Source of the DNA: Bordetella sp. BOR01
GTDB lineage: Bacteria; Pseudomonadota; Gammaproteobacteria; Burkholderiales; Burkholderiaceae_B
Direction of reading: 5' to 3'
Length of the DNA stretch: 64,000 nucleotides
NCBI RefSeq assembly: GCF_019218885.1
Contig: NZ_JAHUWT010000002.1
Span: forward strand, 1,420,025 to 1,484,024
Below, piece by piece: positions 40,138 through 49,079 of the stretch (positions within the stretch are counted from its first letter, which is position 1; every line of letters starts with the position of its first letter). A program made the position numbers and the translations under genes. Under the pieces are notes generated by a model that was given only the letters and a program-made list of their open reading frames with translations, did not search any database and was not told the DNA's origin.

Positions 40138-40581
40138 ATGAAGTTTGCAGAATTCAAGGAAGGCATGCTGATCCACGCCGGCCCGGTCACGGTGACCGAA
40201 GCCGAGATCCTGCATTTTGCCCGCCAGTATGACCCGCAATGGTTTCACACCGACGTCGAGCGCGCCGCCCAGGGGCGCTGGGGCGGGCTGATCGCCAGCG
40301 GCTGGCATACCTGCGCCCTGGCCATGCGCATGGCGGTCGAGGCCGCCTTGCACGATTCGGAATCATTCGGGTCGCCCGGCCTGGGCGAAGTGCGCTGGCG
40401 CGTGCCCGTGCGGCCGGGCGATGCCCTGCGCCTGGAAGCGCGCGTGCAGGCCGTGCGCCGCTCGACCTCGCGGAACGACCTGGGCATCATTTCCTGGAAC
40501 TGGATCGTGCTGAACCAGCACGATGAAGCCGTGCTCGAACTGGACGCCTCCAGCCTGTTCGACCTGGGCGGCACCAACTGA
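40138..40581 (+). CDS. MaoC-like (hot-dog fold) dehydratase
   Basis: A 147-residue single hot-dog domain. YDPQWFHTD and GGLIASGWHTCALAMRM match MaoC-type enoyl hydratases with their Asp/His pair. It could hydrate an enoyl-CoA intermediate downstream of BoxC, but this is inference from position at the 3' end of boxCBA, 86 bases after boxA. The start at 40138 is preferred to 40090; neither has a strong ribosome site. Confidence 0.78.
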   Translation: MKFAEFKEGMLIHAGPVTVTEAEILHFARQYDPQWFHTDVERAAQGRWGGLIASGWHTCALAMRMAVEAALHDSESFGSPGLGEVRWRVPVRPGDALRLEARVQAVRRSTSRNDLGIISWNWIVLNQHDEAVLELDASSLFDLGGTN

Positions 40582-40602
40582 CCGACCGCCCGGTCGCTTG
40601 CA

Positions 40603-40631
40603 GGTGTCAGGCTCCGCAGGTGCCTGACACC
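40603..40631. terminator. Perfect 10-bp stem-loop between convergent genes
   Basis: GGTGTCAGGC at 40603-40612 pairs with GCCTGACACC at 40622-40631 around a nine-base loop. It lies between the ends of the MaoC-like gene and gcdH, so it could end transcription from both sides. No T run follows. It is adjacent to a second hairpin of the same sequence family. Confidence 0.55.
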
Positions 40632-40662
40632 ATGGTGTGCCAAGGCTGTCTCAGTCGTATGA

Positions 40663-40690
40663 TGTCAGGCACCCTGGCGGGAGCCTGACA
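40663..40690. repeat. Stem-loop repeat element, copy 1 (loop ACCCTGGCGGGA)
   Basis: TGTCAGGC at 40663-40670 pairs with GCCTGACA at 40683-40690. The 12-base loop ACCCTGGCGGGA is identical to that of the hairpin at 62395-62430, while the stem bases differ in a paired manner. This points to a dispersed palindromic element family rather than chance terminators. Confidence 0.7.
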
Positions 40691-40719
40691 CCTGGGTGAC
40701 CTGGGCAGCGCCCCGCGGC

Positions 40720-41913
40720 TCAGCTGAACGCCTGGATACCCGTCTGGGCGCGGCCCAGGATCAGGGCGTGCACGTCGTGCGTGCCTTCGTAGGTGTTCAC
40801 CACTTCCAGGTTGACCAGGTGGCGGGCCACGCCGAACTCGTCGGAAATGCCGTTGCCGCCCAGCATATCGCGCGCCAGGCGGGCGATATCCAGGGCCTTG
40901 CCGCACGAATTGCGCTTCATGATGGACGTGATTTCCACCGCGGCCGTGCCTTCGTCTTTCATGCGGCCCAGGCGTAGGCAGCCTTGCAGGCCCAGCGTGA
41001 TCTCGGTCTGCATGTCGGCCAGCTTTTTCTGGATCAGCTGGTTGGCCGCCAGGGGGCGGCCGAACTGCTTGCGGTCCAGCGTGTACTGACGGGCGGTATG
41101 CCAGCAGGCTTCCGCCGCGCCCAGCGCACCCCAGGCGATGCCGAAGCGGGCCGAGTTCAGGCAGGTGAAGGGGCCGCGCAGGCCGGACACGTCGGGCAGC
41201 ATCTGTTCGGCCGATACTTCCACTTCGTCCATGACGATTTCGCCGGTGATCGAGGCACGCAGGCCCACCTTGCCATGGATGGCGGGGGCCGACAGGCCCT
41301 TCATGCCTTTTTCCAGGATGAAGCCGCGGATCTTGCCGTCGTGGTCGCCGCCCACGCACTTGGCCCACACCACGAACACGTCGGCGATGGGCGAATTGGT
41401 GATCCACATCTTGTTGCCCGATACCTTGTAGCCACTGCCGGTCAGCACGGCGCGGGTTTCCATGCCGTTGGGGTCGGAGCCGTGGTTGGGTTCGGTCAGG
41501 CCGAAGCAGCCTATCCATTCGCCGCTGGCCAGCTTGGGCAGGTACTTCTGCTTCTGCGCTTCGCTGCCGAACTCATTGATGGGCACCATCACCAGCGACG
41601 ACTGCACGCTCATCATCGAACGGTAGCCCGAATCGACACGCTCGACTTCACGGGCGATCAGGCCGTAGCTGACGTAGTTCAGGCCCGCGCCGCCATATTC
41701 GGTGGGGATGGTTGCGCCCAGCAGGCCCAGTTCGCCCATCTCGGTGAAAATCTCGGCATCGGTCTGCTCGTTGCGAAAGGCGTTGAGCACGCGCGGGGCC
41801 AGCTTGTCTTGCGCGTAGGCCGCGGCGGCATCGCGCACCATGCGCTCTTCGTCGGTAAGCTGCTGGTCGAGCAACAGCGGGTCTTGCCAGTGGAAGGAAG
41901 GATTCGAGGACAT
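40720..41913 (-). CDS. gcdH: Glutaryl-CoA dehydrogenase
   Basis: A 397-residue acyl-CoA dehydrogenase. [19 protein letters not shown] and [18 protein letters not shown] are flavin and substrate segments, and the catalytic glutamate lies in [17 protein letters not shown] near residue 375; these closely resemble glutaryl-CoA dehydrogenases. It converts glutaryl-CoA to crotonyl-CoA with loss of CO2, in lysine, tryptophan and benzoate-derived catabolism. It follows the TPP-enzyme gene by 56 bases on the same strand. The usual partner CoA-transferase gene is not adjacent. Confidence 0.9.
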   Translation of the reverse strand: MSSNPSFHWQDPLLLDQQLTDEERMVRDAAAAYAQDKLAPRVLNAFRNEQTDAEIFTEMGELGLLGATIPTEYGGAGLNYVSYGLIAREVERVDSGYRSMMSVQSSLVMVPINEFGSEAQKQKYLPKLASGEWIGCFGLTEPNHGSDPNGMETRAVLTGSGYKVSGNKMWITNSPIADVFVVWAKCVGGDHDGKIRGFILEKGMKGLSAPAIHGKVGLRASITGEIVMDEVEVSAEQMLPDVSGLRGPFTCLNSARFGIAWGALGAAEACWHTARQYTLDRKQFGRPLAANQLIQKKLADMQTEITLGLQGCLRLGRMKDEGTAAVEITSIMKRNSCGKALDIARLARDMLGGNGISDEFGVARHLVNLEVVNTYEGTHDVHALILGRAQTGIQAFS

Positions 41914-41969
41914 GCGGAAGTCTCCGGTGTGTATGTCGGGATATGGGGATGCGTAGGCGACGCGGGCCG

Positions 41970-43667
41970 TTACTTGCGGGCCGCGAGCGCCGCGTCGCGG
42001 ATTTTTTCCAGGGTCGTCGACGGCGTGATGGTTTCGGGGTCGAGCAGGCAGTGCAGGATGGCCGGCTTGCCGCTGGCCAGGGCGCGCTCGAAGGCCGGCG
42101 CGAATTGCCCGGTGCTTTCGACCCGTTCGCCGTGGCCGCCGAAGGCCTGCGCGTAGGCGGCGAAATCGGGGTTCTGCAGCGCGGTGGCCGACACGCGGCC
42201 GGGATAGTGCTTTTCCTGGTGCATGCGGATGGTGCCATACATGCCGTTATCGATCAGCACCACGATGATGGGCAACTGGTACTGCACGGCAGTGGCGAAT
42301 TCCTGGCCATGCATCATGAAGCAGCCGTCGCCGGCAAAGCACACCACGGTCTTGCCGGGCTGCACCCGCTTGGCCCCCACGGCGGCCGGCAGGCCATAGC
42401 CCATCGACCCCGAGGTGGGCGCCAACTGCGTGCCGTAGCGGGTAAAGCGGTGGAAGCGGTGCAGCCAGGTGGCATAGTTGCCGGCGCCGTTGGTCATGAT
42501 GGCGTCCGCCGGCAGGGTGCGTTCCAGGTAGGCCATGACTTCGCCCATTTGCAGCGCGCCCGGCGTGCGCACCTTGGCCGGATCGCTCCAGTCCAGGTAC
42601 GACTGGCGCAGCGCGGCGGTGCCGCCGGCCCAGGCCGGCTGCGCCGGGCCCTGTACATCGGCCAGCGTACGCGCGAACGCGGCCGGCGACGTGTTGATGG
42701 CCAGCGTGGCGCGGTAGACACGGCCGAGCTCGGCGCTGTCGGGATGCACGTGCACCAGCTTCTGGCGCGGCACCGGGATGTCCAGCATCGTGTAGGCCTG
42801 GCTGGGGCTTTCGGACATGCGGCCGCCCACCAGCAGCACCAGGTCGGCGTCGGCCACGCGCTTGGCCAGCGCGGGGTTCAGCCCCAGGCCCACGTCGCCG
42901 ATGAAGCAGGGGTGGTCTGCCGGGAACAGCATCTGGCGGCGGAACGACACCGCCGTGGGCAAGGCCAGGCGTTGCGCGAAATCGGCGAACTGGGCCACGG
43001 CCTCGGCGCTCCAGCGCGAACCGCCCAGAATGGCCATGGGCGCGCGCGCCTGCGACAGCAACTGCCGCAGTTCATCGAGCTGGCCGGCGGCGGGCGCCGT
43101 GTCGATGACTTCATAGTGCGGCGCGTCGGCGACGCTGGCGGTCTCGGTCAGCATGTCTTCGGGCAGCGCGATCACCACCGGACCGGGCCGGCCCGAGGTC
43201 GCCACATGGAAGGCGCGCGAAATCAGTTCGGGAATACGCTCGACCTGGTCGATCTCGGTCACCCACTTGGCTTGCGTGCCGAATACGGCGCGGTAGTCCA
43301 TTTCCTGGAATGCCTCGCGCTCGCGCATGCCGCGCTCGATCTGGCCCACGAACAGGATCAGCGGGGTGGAGTCCTGTTTGGCAATGTGGATGCCGGCCAT
43401 GGCGTTGGCGGCACCCGGGCCGCGCGTCACCATGCAGATACCGGGCTCGCCGCTCAGCTTGCCGTGCGCGTCGGCCATCATGGCCGCGCCGCCTTCCTGG
43501 CGGCACACGGTGACGTCGATCTGCGCATCATGCAGGCCGTCCAGGACGGCCAGGTAGCTTTCGCCGGGCACGCAGAACACGTGCTTGACGCCATGGGCGG
43601 CCAGTTGGTCGACCAGGATGTGGCCGCCCAGGCGGGGGGCAAGAGAAGGGGAAGTAGGAGTTGTCAT
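41970..43667 (-). CDS. Thiamine-pyrophosphate enzyme, acetolactate synthase large-subunit-like
   Basis: A 565-residue protein with the standard three domains. [17 protein letters not shown] holds the activating glutamate (about E58), [15 protein letters not shown] and [16 protein letters not shown] bind TPP, and [13 protein letters not shown] follows. No regulatory small subunit is present, so a catabolic 2-oxo acid carboligase or decarboxylase is more likely than branched-chain amino acid synthesis. ATG 43667 is chosen since the frame upstream reaches into the operator region. It is divergent from a LysR gene and upstream of gcdH. Confidence 0.8.
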   Translation of the reverse strand: MTTPTSPSLAPRLGGHILVDQLAAHGVKHVFCVPGESYLAVLDGLHDAQIDVTVCRQEGGAAMMADAHGKLSGEPGICMVTRGPGAANAMAGIHIAKQDSTPLILFVGQIERGMREREAFQEMDYRAVFGTQAKWVTEIDQVERIPELISRAFHVATSGRPGPVVIALPEDMLTETASVADAPHYEVIDTAPAAGQLDELRQLLSQARAPMAILGGSRWSAEAVAQFADFAQRLALPTAVSFRRQMLFPADHPCFIGDVGLGLNPALAKRVADADLVLLVGGRMSESPSQAYTMLDIPVPRQKLVHVHPDSAELGRVYRATLAINTSPAAFARTLADVQGPAQPAWAGGTAALRQSYLDWSDPAKVRTPGALQMGEVMAYLERTLPADAIMTNGAGNYATWLHRFHRFTRYGTQLAPTSGSMGYGLPAAVGAKRVQPGKTVVCFAGDGCFMMHGQEFATAVQYQLPIIVVLIDNGMYGTIRMHQEKHYPGRVSATALQNPDFAAYAQAFGGHGERVESTGQFAPAFERALASGKPAILHCLLDPETITPSTTLEKIRDAALAARK

Positions 43668-43708
43668 AATCAACCGGGATTCAAGCCGTCGAGCATAATG
43701 TTCCTGGG

Positions 43709-43739
43709 TTGCACAATGCAATTGATAAAATTGCACAAT
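43709..43739. promoter_or_regulatory. Candidate LysR operator with repeated TTGCACAAT
   Basis: TTGCACAATGCAA at 43709-43721 is a palindrome with arms TTGCA/TGCAA and a three-base centre. A second TTGCACAAT follows at 43731-43739. The pair lies between the TPP-enzyme gene and the divergent LysR gene in a short AT-rich stretch, the usual place for LysR binding. Confidence 0.5.
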
Positions 43740-43810
43740 CTATTGACCTGCCGGCACGTCGTCCCCAGGTTTGGCGGCGGCTGGCCGGTAACGCAACACG
43801 CTATCTTCCC

Positions 43811-44686
43811 ATGAGAAACGGCATCCCCAACCTTAGCGCCCTGCAGGCTTTCGAGGCTTCGGCCCGCCTGGGCAGCTTTTCGCGCGCCGCCGAAGAACTG
43901 TCCCTGACGCACAGCGCGGTGTACCGGCAGGTGGCCAGCCTGGAAGCCCGGCTGGGGGTGCAGCTGTTTACGCGCGTGCGCCGCCGCATCGTGCTGACCG
44001 ACCATGGTGCCGAATACGCCGGGCGCATCCGGCACCACCTGGACCAGATCGAAAAAGACACCTTCGGCCTGGTCAGCCGTACCGGCATGGGCCGCAGCAT
44101 CCATATCGCGGTGGTGCCCACGCTGGCCACCACTTGGCTGATCCCGCGCCTGGCCAGCTTCCAGCAGCAGCACCCGGACATCACCGTCAGCCTGTCGGTG
44201 CGCACGCTGCCGTTCCAGTTCAAAGACCAGCCTTTCGACGGCGCTCTTTACCACGCCAGCGGCATCTGGCCCGGCACCCAGGGAGCCCTGCTGTTTGCCG
44301 AAAAAGAACTGGTACCGGTCTGTGCGCCCCATCTGCCGCGCCGCGCCGAAGAGGGGCTGGCGGGTCTGACGCACTTGCACCTGAGCTCGCGCCCCGATGC
44401 CTGGCGGCAATGGTATGCGGCCAACCGGCAGCCCTACGGCCCGCAGGCGGCGGGCGGGCCGCGCTACGAGCTGTTCACCATGATGCTGGCGGCCGCCCAG
44501 GCCGGCCTGGGCGTGGGGCTGGTGCCGTACTTCCTGGCCCAGCCCGCCCTGCAGGCGGGCACGCTGGTGCAACCCGTGCCGGAAGTACTGGCTGTGGGGC
44601 AGGGCTATTACTTCGGCTACCCGCAGCGCGACGAGCGTTCCGATGCCCTGCGGGCATTCGAGGCCTGGTTGAAGTCGGCCGCGTAG
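43811..44686 (+). CDS. LysR-family transcriptional regulator, GcvA-like
   Basis: A 291-residue protein from ATG 43811; the longer frame from 43709 would cover the operator. The helix-turn-helix is LSALQAFEASARLGSFSRAAEELSLTHSAVYRQVASLE, and the effector domain begins IHIAVVPTLATTWLIPRLASF. It ends with GLGVGLVPYFLAQPAL. It probably regulates the divergent TPP-enzyme-gcdH unit, a role like that of known LysR regulators of glutarate catabolism. Confidence 0.85.
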   Translation: MRNGIPNLSALQAFEASARLGSFSRAAEELSLTHSAVYRQVASLEARLGVQLFTRVRRRIVLTDHGAEYAGRIRHHLDQIEKDTFGLVSRTGMGRSIHIAVVPTLATTWLIPRLASFQQQHPDITVSLSVRTLPFQFKDQPFDGALYHASGIWPGTQGALLFAEKELVPVCAPHLPRRAEEGLAGLTHLHLSSRPDAWRQWYAANRQPYGPQAAGGPRYELFTMMLAAAQAGLGVGLVPYFLAQPALQAGTLVQPVPEVLAVGQGYYFGYPQRDERSDALRAFEAWLKSAA

Positions 44687-44719
44687 CGCGCGGCCATTCG
44701 TGATCCATTACCGATCCGG

Positions 44720-44748
44720 CAGGCCGCTCCGGTGGCAGGGGCGGCCTG
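44720..44748. terminator. Candidate hairpin after the LysR gene
   Basis: CAGGCCGC at 44720-44727 pairs with GCGGCCTG at 44741-44748 across a 13-base loop, 34 bases after the LysR stop. It lacks a T run, so it is only a candidate terminator. The following 180 bases to the next gene are AT-rich and should hold its promoter, which I could not define. Confidence 0.35.
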
Positions 44749-44931
44749 TCCATGCTATCTGCGTAATCTATCAAAAATCGTCATAACCGATTATATTCAA
44801 CCATGATTGCCGGAAAATAATGCCTTTGCATGGCGGAATTTGACCGAAATCACTTATAAACATTCAACTCCTCCCATCCCGGGGCACACCGGGCGGACCG
44901 GAGCCAGGCATTACAAGATAGGAGACAAAAC

Positions 44932-45927
44932 ATGTTCCGCAATCGGTTGACGCGGCGCGGCGCCTTGCAAGCGCTGGCTGGCATGGCCGCCATGGCCAAT
45001 ACTTCTTCATGGGCCCAGGAAACCGGGAAATGGCCGGCCCGGCCGGTGCGTGTTGTCGTGCCAGTGGCTTCCGGCGGCATTATCGATCTGTTGGCGCGGG
45101 CTGTCGGCGAAGCCGTGACACCCGGGCTGGGGCAGCCGCTGGTGGTGGAATCCCGTCCTGGCGCAGACCACCTGATTGGTATCCAGAACGTCGCCAAGAG
45201 CAACCCCGATGGCTATTCCTGGCTTTGCGCATCGGTACCGTTCACCGTCAATCCGGCATTGCGCAAAACCCCGGGCTACGATCCGATCGGCGATTTCCGG
45301 CCACTGTGCCTGATCGCCACCAGCCCCAATGTGCTTGTCGTGCATCCCGACGTCAAGGCCGGATCGCTGGCGCAGTTTGTCGAGCTGGCCAAGCGCGAAC
45401 CGGGCAAGCTCACCTACGGCAATCCGGGCAACGGCTCGTCGAATCACCTGGGCATGGAATTGTTCAAGAGCGAGGCCGGCATCGACCTGCTGGGCATTCC
45501 GTACAAGGGCCAGCCGCCTTCTATTTCGGATTTGCTGGCCGGCCGGCTCGACTGCATGCTGATGAGCGTGTCCCTGGCGAAAAACTACATCCAGGCCGGC
45601 CAGTTGCGCCCTTTGGCGGCGGTCGCCCCGCAACGGATTGCGGCGCTGCCGCAGGTGCCCACCATGAAAGAAGGCGGCTACCCCGGCGTAGACGTAGTGC
45701 CCTGGTTCGGCCTGCTGGCGCCCGCGCAAACGCCGGACGCCATCATCGACAAGGCCAGTGCCGCGCTGCAGGCGGCGATGCAGACGCCCAAGCTGCAAAC
45801 GTCGATCCAGCATATCGGCGCCACTCCCTATGCTTCCGGCACGCCCGCCGCGTTCGATAAGCTGATCCAGGCCGAGCTGGCGAAATGGCCGGCCGTGCTT
45901 GCGCGCGCCGGTATCGAGAAAACCTGA
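44932..45927 (+). CDS. Bug/TctC-family periplasmic solute-binding protein
   Basis: A 331-residue protein with a twin-arginine-like signal (RLTRRGALQALAGMAAM, cleavage near SWA). The mature protein shows RVVVPVASGGIIDL, ESRPGADHL, NPDGYSWL and IPYKGQPP, typical of Bug proteins. GGAGACAAAAC precedes ATG 44932. No membrane partners are nearby. It leads the unit with the sulfatase, so a sulfated or carboxylated compound is a possible ligand, by inference only. Confidence 0.87.
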   Translation: MFRNRLTRRGALQALAGMAAMANTSSWAQETGKWPARPVRVVVPVASGGIIDLLARAVGEAVTPGLGQPLVVESRPGADHLIGIQNVAKSNPDGYSWLCASVPFTVNPALRKTPGYDPIGDFRPLCLIATSPNVLVVHPDVKAGSLAQFVELAKREPGKLTYGNPGNGSSNHLGMELFKSEAGIDLLGIPYKGQPPSISDLLAGRLDCMLMSVSLAKNYIQAGQLRPLAAVAPQRIAALPQVPTMKEGGYPGVDVVPWFGLLAPAQTPDAIIDKASAALQAAMQTPKLQTSIQHIGATPYASGTPAAFDKLIQAELAKWPAVLARAGIEKT

Positions 45928-45970
45928 TGCGCATCGGGCGCGCATCGAAGAACAACCGGAGACAGCACAC

Positions 45971-48145
45971 ATGAGCCACGCCAAGCGTCCCAACGTCGTC
46001 TTTATCGTCCTGGACGATGTGGGGTTTTCCGATCTGGGATGCTATGGATCGGAAATCCCGACGCCGCGCATCGACCAATTGGCAACCGAAGGCCTGCGCT
46101 ACAACAATTTCCATGTGACGGCGATGTGTTCGCCCACGCGGGCCTGCTTGCTGACTGGCCGCAATGCGCATTCGGTGGGCGTGGGCATCATCGCGGAATG
46201 GGCCAATGGCCAGCCCGGCTATGACGGGCGCATCTATCCCAGCGCCGGCACGTTGCCGGAAGTCTTGCGGCGCGAGGGCTACAACACGATGGCCGTCGGC
46301 AAATGGCATCTGGCCGGCACCGAGGAATACGGCGCAGCCGGCCCATTTTCCAACTGGCCGCTGGGCAAGGGTTTCAATCGCTGGTACGGGTTTCATGGCG
46401 CGCTGGCGGACCAGTATTACCCCGAGCTTTATGTCGACAACCACCCCATCCACCTGGACCCGCCTCCAGGCTACCACCTGAGCGTCGACCTGGTGGACCA
46501 GAGCCTGGGCATGATCCGCGACCATTGCACCAGTGCGCCGGCCGCACCGTTCATGATGTATGTGGCCTTCGGCGCCTGCCACTGGCCGCACCAGGCGCCG
46601 CCCGAATACATCGACCGGTTCAAGGGCAAATACGACCGCGGTTGGGATGAAATACGCGCGCAGCGGTTGAAAGCGCAGATCGAGATGGGCATCGTGCCCG
46701 CGGGCACCCGCCTGGCGCCGCGCAACGACGATGTGCGGCCGTGGGATGAAGTGCAGCGCGACGACGCTGTGGTGAGCCTGAGTACGCGGCTGCAGGAAGC
46801 CTATGCGGGCTTCATGGCGCATACCGACGAACAGATCGGGCGCCTGCTCGATGGCCTGCAGGCATTGAGCGTGCTGGAGGACACCATCGTGGTGCTGCTG
46901 TCCGACAATGGCGCCAGCCCCGAGGGCGGCCCGACCGGGGCGATCAACCTGCGCAAGCACATGGTGTACGAACTGGACGACCCCCGGCAGGCCGTGCGCC
47001 ATCTCGACAAGATCGGTACCGCGCAGGCATTCAACCACTATCCGACCGGCTGGGCACAGGTCAGCAATACGCCGCTCAAGTGGTACAAGAAAGACACGCA
47101 CGGCGGCGGCGTGCGCGCGCCGCTGATTGTGCGCTGGCCCAAGGGGTTTGCCGCCGCGGGCGGGATTCGCACGCAGTTCCACCACGTGATCGATATTGCC
47201 CCCACCCTCTACGACGTGCTGGGCATTGCGCCGCCGGACGAGATCGCGGGCGTCGCGCAGCAACCGTTGCATGGCATCAGTATGGCTTACAGCTTCGACC
47301 AGGCGTCGGCCGCCAGCCGGCGCACCCGGCAGTACTTCGAGTTGCTGGGCGATCGCGCGCTGTGGCAAGACGGCTGGAAAGCGGTGACGCGGCACCGCAA
47401 GGGCACGCCCATGGATAGCGACGTGTGGGAGCTCTATCACATAGACCAGGATTTCTCCGAGGCGGACGACCTGGCGCAGACCGAATCCGCGCGCTTGAAG
47501 AACATGGTGCAGGCCTGGCAGCACGAAGCGGAACGCTATGGCGTGTTGCCGCTGGATGACCGCGAGTGGGAACGGGCCGCCGAGCGCATACGCGAAGGTT
47601 CGCGCGCCCAATATGTGTACCGGCCGCACATGGCCCGCATCGACCGCCTGATGGCGCCCGACGTCACGGGCAAGAGCTTCCGCATCGAAGCCTCGCTGAA
47701 CCGATCCGGCGCGCCGCTGCAGGGCGTGATGCTGGCCTGGGGCAGCCGGCTGGGAGGCCTGGTGCTGTATGCGCGCGCGGGCAAGCTGGTGCTGGAATAC
47801 GTGTTTTCGCAGGATGAGCGGGTGGTGATCGAGGCCGACGACACGCTGCCCAAGGGACAGGCCAGCGTGGTCGCCATCTTCGATCGCAATGACGATGGCA
47901 GTATCGACGTCAGTCTGACGGGAACCGGGCTGGGCCAGGCGCGCGGCCGTTGCGCCAAGTCCTGGCCGACCCATGGCATGACGGCTGGCCTGTCTTGCGG
48001 GCACGATGCGGGGCATCCGGTCAGCAACACCTATGCCGCGCCTTTTCCCTTTGCCGGCTCCGAACTGCTACAGGTTACGCTAACGGTCGACCAGAACGAC
48101 GGGCCCCGCCCAAGCCAGCCTGTATCGACCTTCCAGGAAGACTGA
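45971..48145 (+). CDS. Sulfatase (arylsulfatase family)
   Basis: A 724-residue type I sulfatase. NVVFIVLDDVGFSD gives the metal aspartates (D15, D16). MCSPTRACLLTGR carries the cysteine (C53) converted to formylglycine in the CxPxR motif. AVGKWHL and LSDNGASPEGG complete the site. A C-terminal region of about 200 residues is larger than the minimal fold. No signal peptide is apparent, so action is probably cytoplasmic. No formylglycine-generating enzyme gene is seen here. GGAGACAGCACAC precedes ATG 45971. It would release sulfate from an ester imported by the cell. Confidence 0.88.
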   Translation: MSHAKRPNVVFIVLDDVGFSDLGCYGSEIPTPRIDQLATEGLRYNNFHVTAMCSPTRACLLTGRNAHSVGVGIIAEWANGQPGYDGRIYPSAGTLPEVLRREGYNTMAVGKWHLAGTEEYGAAGPFSNWPLGKGFNRWYGFHGALADQYYPELYVDNHPIHLDPPPGYHLSVDLVDQSLGMIRDHCTSAPAAPFMMYVAFGACHWPHQAPPEYIDRFKGKYDRGWDEIRAQRLKAQIEMGIVPAGTRLAPRNDDVRPWDEVQRDDAVVSLSTRLQEAYAGFMAHTDEQIGRLLDGLQALSVLEDTIVVLLSDNGASPEGGPTGAINLRKHMVYELDDPRQAVRHLDKIGTAQAFNHYPTGWAQVSNTPLKWYKKDTHGGGVRAPLIVRWPKGFAAAGGIRTQFHHVIDIAPTLYDVLGIAPPDEIAGVAQQPLHGISMAYSFDQASAASRRTRQYFELLGDRALWQDGWKAVTRHRKGTPMDSDVWELYHIDQDFSEADDLAQTESARLKNMVQAWQHEAERYGVLPLDDREWERAAERIREGSRAQYVYRPHMARIDRLMAPDVTGKSFRIEASLNRSGAPLQGVMLAWGSRLGGLVLYARAGKLVLEYVFSQDERVVIEADDTLPKGQASVVAIFDRNDDGSIDVSLTGTGLGQARGRCAKSWPTHGMTAGLSCGHDAGHPVSNTYAAPFPFAGSELLQVTLTVDQNDGPRPSQPVSTFQED

Positions 48146-48223
48146 CAGGCATGCGGCCGTCCGTTGCCCGCGGATATGCGCTGGCCGGGCCCTGCATCCA
48201 AGGCCGGCACAGGAACTCGTGAA

Positions 48224-49015
48224 ATGCAAAAGAACGACCGTTCGATGTTGGCACCCCAAAGACACGCGCTGATTCTGGACCATCTGCGCGGCAACGGCAG
48301 CGCATCATTGGCGACGCTGACGCGGCTGACCGGTGCATCCGAGTCCACGATCCGTCGCGACCTGCTCGAGTTGAGCACGCGCAGCGGCAGCGTGCGGCGC
48401 ATCCATGGCGGGGTGATCAGCGCGCGCCTCGAGTCGTCCACCTACGAGCCGCCCGCACAGGTGGCCGAACAGCTTCATCCCGAAGCCAAGCAGCGCATCG
48501 GCGAGGCCGCCGCCGGACTGATACTGGATGGCCAGAGCGTCATGTTCGACAGCAGCTCCACCGTCATGGAGGCGGCGCGCGCTGCCGTCCGGCGCGGGCT
48601 GGCGATTACCTCCATCACCAACGACTTGGCCACCGCGCAGGTGTTGAACACCTCGGCGGCAGGCTGTGTCATCGTGACCGGGGGCACGGTGCGCCCGAAC
48701 AGCAACACGCTATATGGCCCCCCTTGCGAATCGCTGCTGCGCAGCGTCTATGTCGATTTGCTGTTCCTGGGCGTGCACGCGGTATCCGACACGGGTGTCA
48801 CGGAAAGTTCGATCGAGATCGCCGATATCAAACGTCACATGATCGCCACCGCAAAGCGCGTGGTGCTGCTTGCCGACCAGTCCAAGTTCGGGCGACGTTC
48901 GTTCACGCAGATATGCGGGTTGGAAAAAATCCACATGCTTGTCACCGATGCCACCTCCGAGCAGTGCGAGGCACTGGGCCTGCAGGAACGGGGAATAGAA
49001 GCGCTGCGGGTCTGA
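48224..49015 (+). CDS. DeoR-family transcriptional regulator
   Basis: About 263 residues from ATG 48224; an ATG at 48245 is an alternative. The helix-turn-helix is ASLATLTRLTGASESTIRRDLLELSTRSGSVRRIHGG and the effector domain (DeoRC) contains MFDSSSTVMEAARA, ITNDLATAQVL and VLLADQSKFGRRSF. DeoR proteins usually respond to phosphorylated sugars or small acids. It sits between the sulfatase and the Ldh_2 gene in the same direction and probably controls that unit. Confidence 0.86.
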   Translation: MQKNDRSMLAPQRHALILDHLRGNGSASLATLTRLTGASESTIRRDLLELSTRSGSVRRIHGGVISARLESSTYEPPAQVAEQLHPEAKQRIGEAAAGLILDGQSVMFDSSSTVMEAARAAVRRGLAITSITNDLATAQVLNTSAAGCVIVTGGTVRPNSNTLYGPPCESLLRSVYVDLLFLGVHAVSDTGVTESSIEIADIKRHMIATAKRVVLLADQSKFGRRSFTQICGLEKIHMLVTDATSEQCEALGLQERGIEALRV

Positions 49016-49079
49016 TCCCGTAACCCGGCCCGGCCGTGAATGGACTTGGCCTGAAGACAAGAATCAAGGAGAGCACGCC

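Noticed and set aside
45743..48016. Open frame of 757 codons on the minus strand
   Set aside because: It is an antisense shadow of the sulfatase gene, with no recognisable domain.
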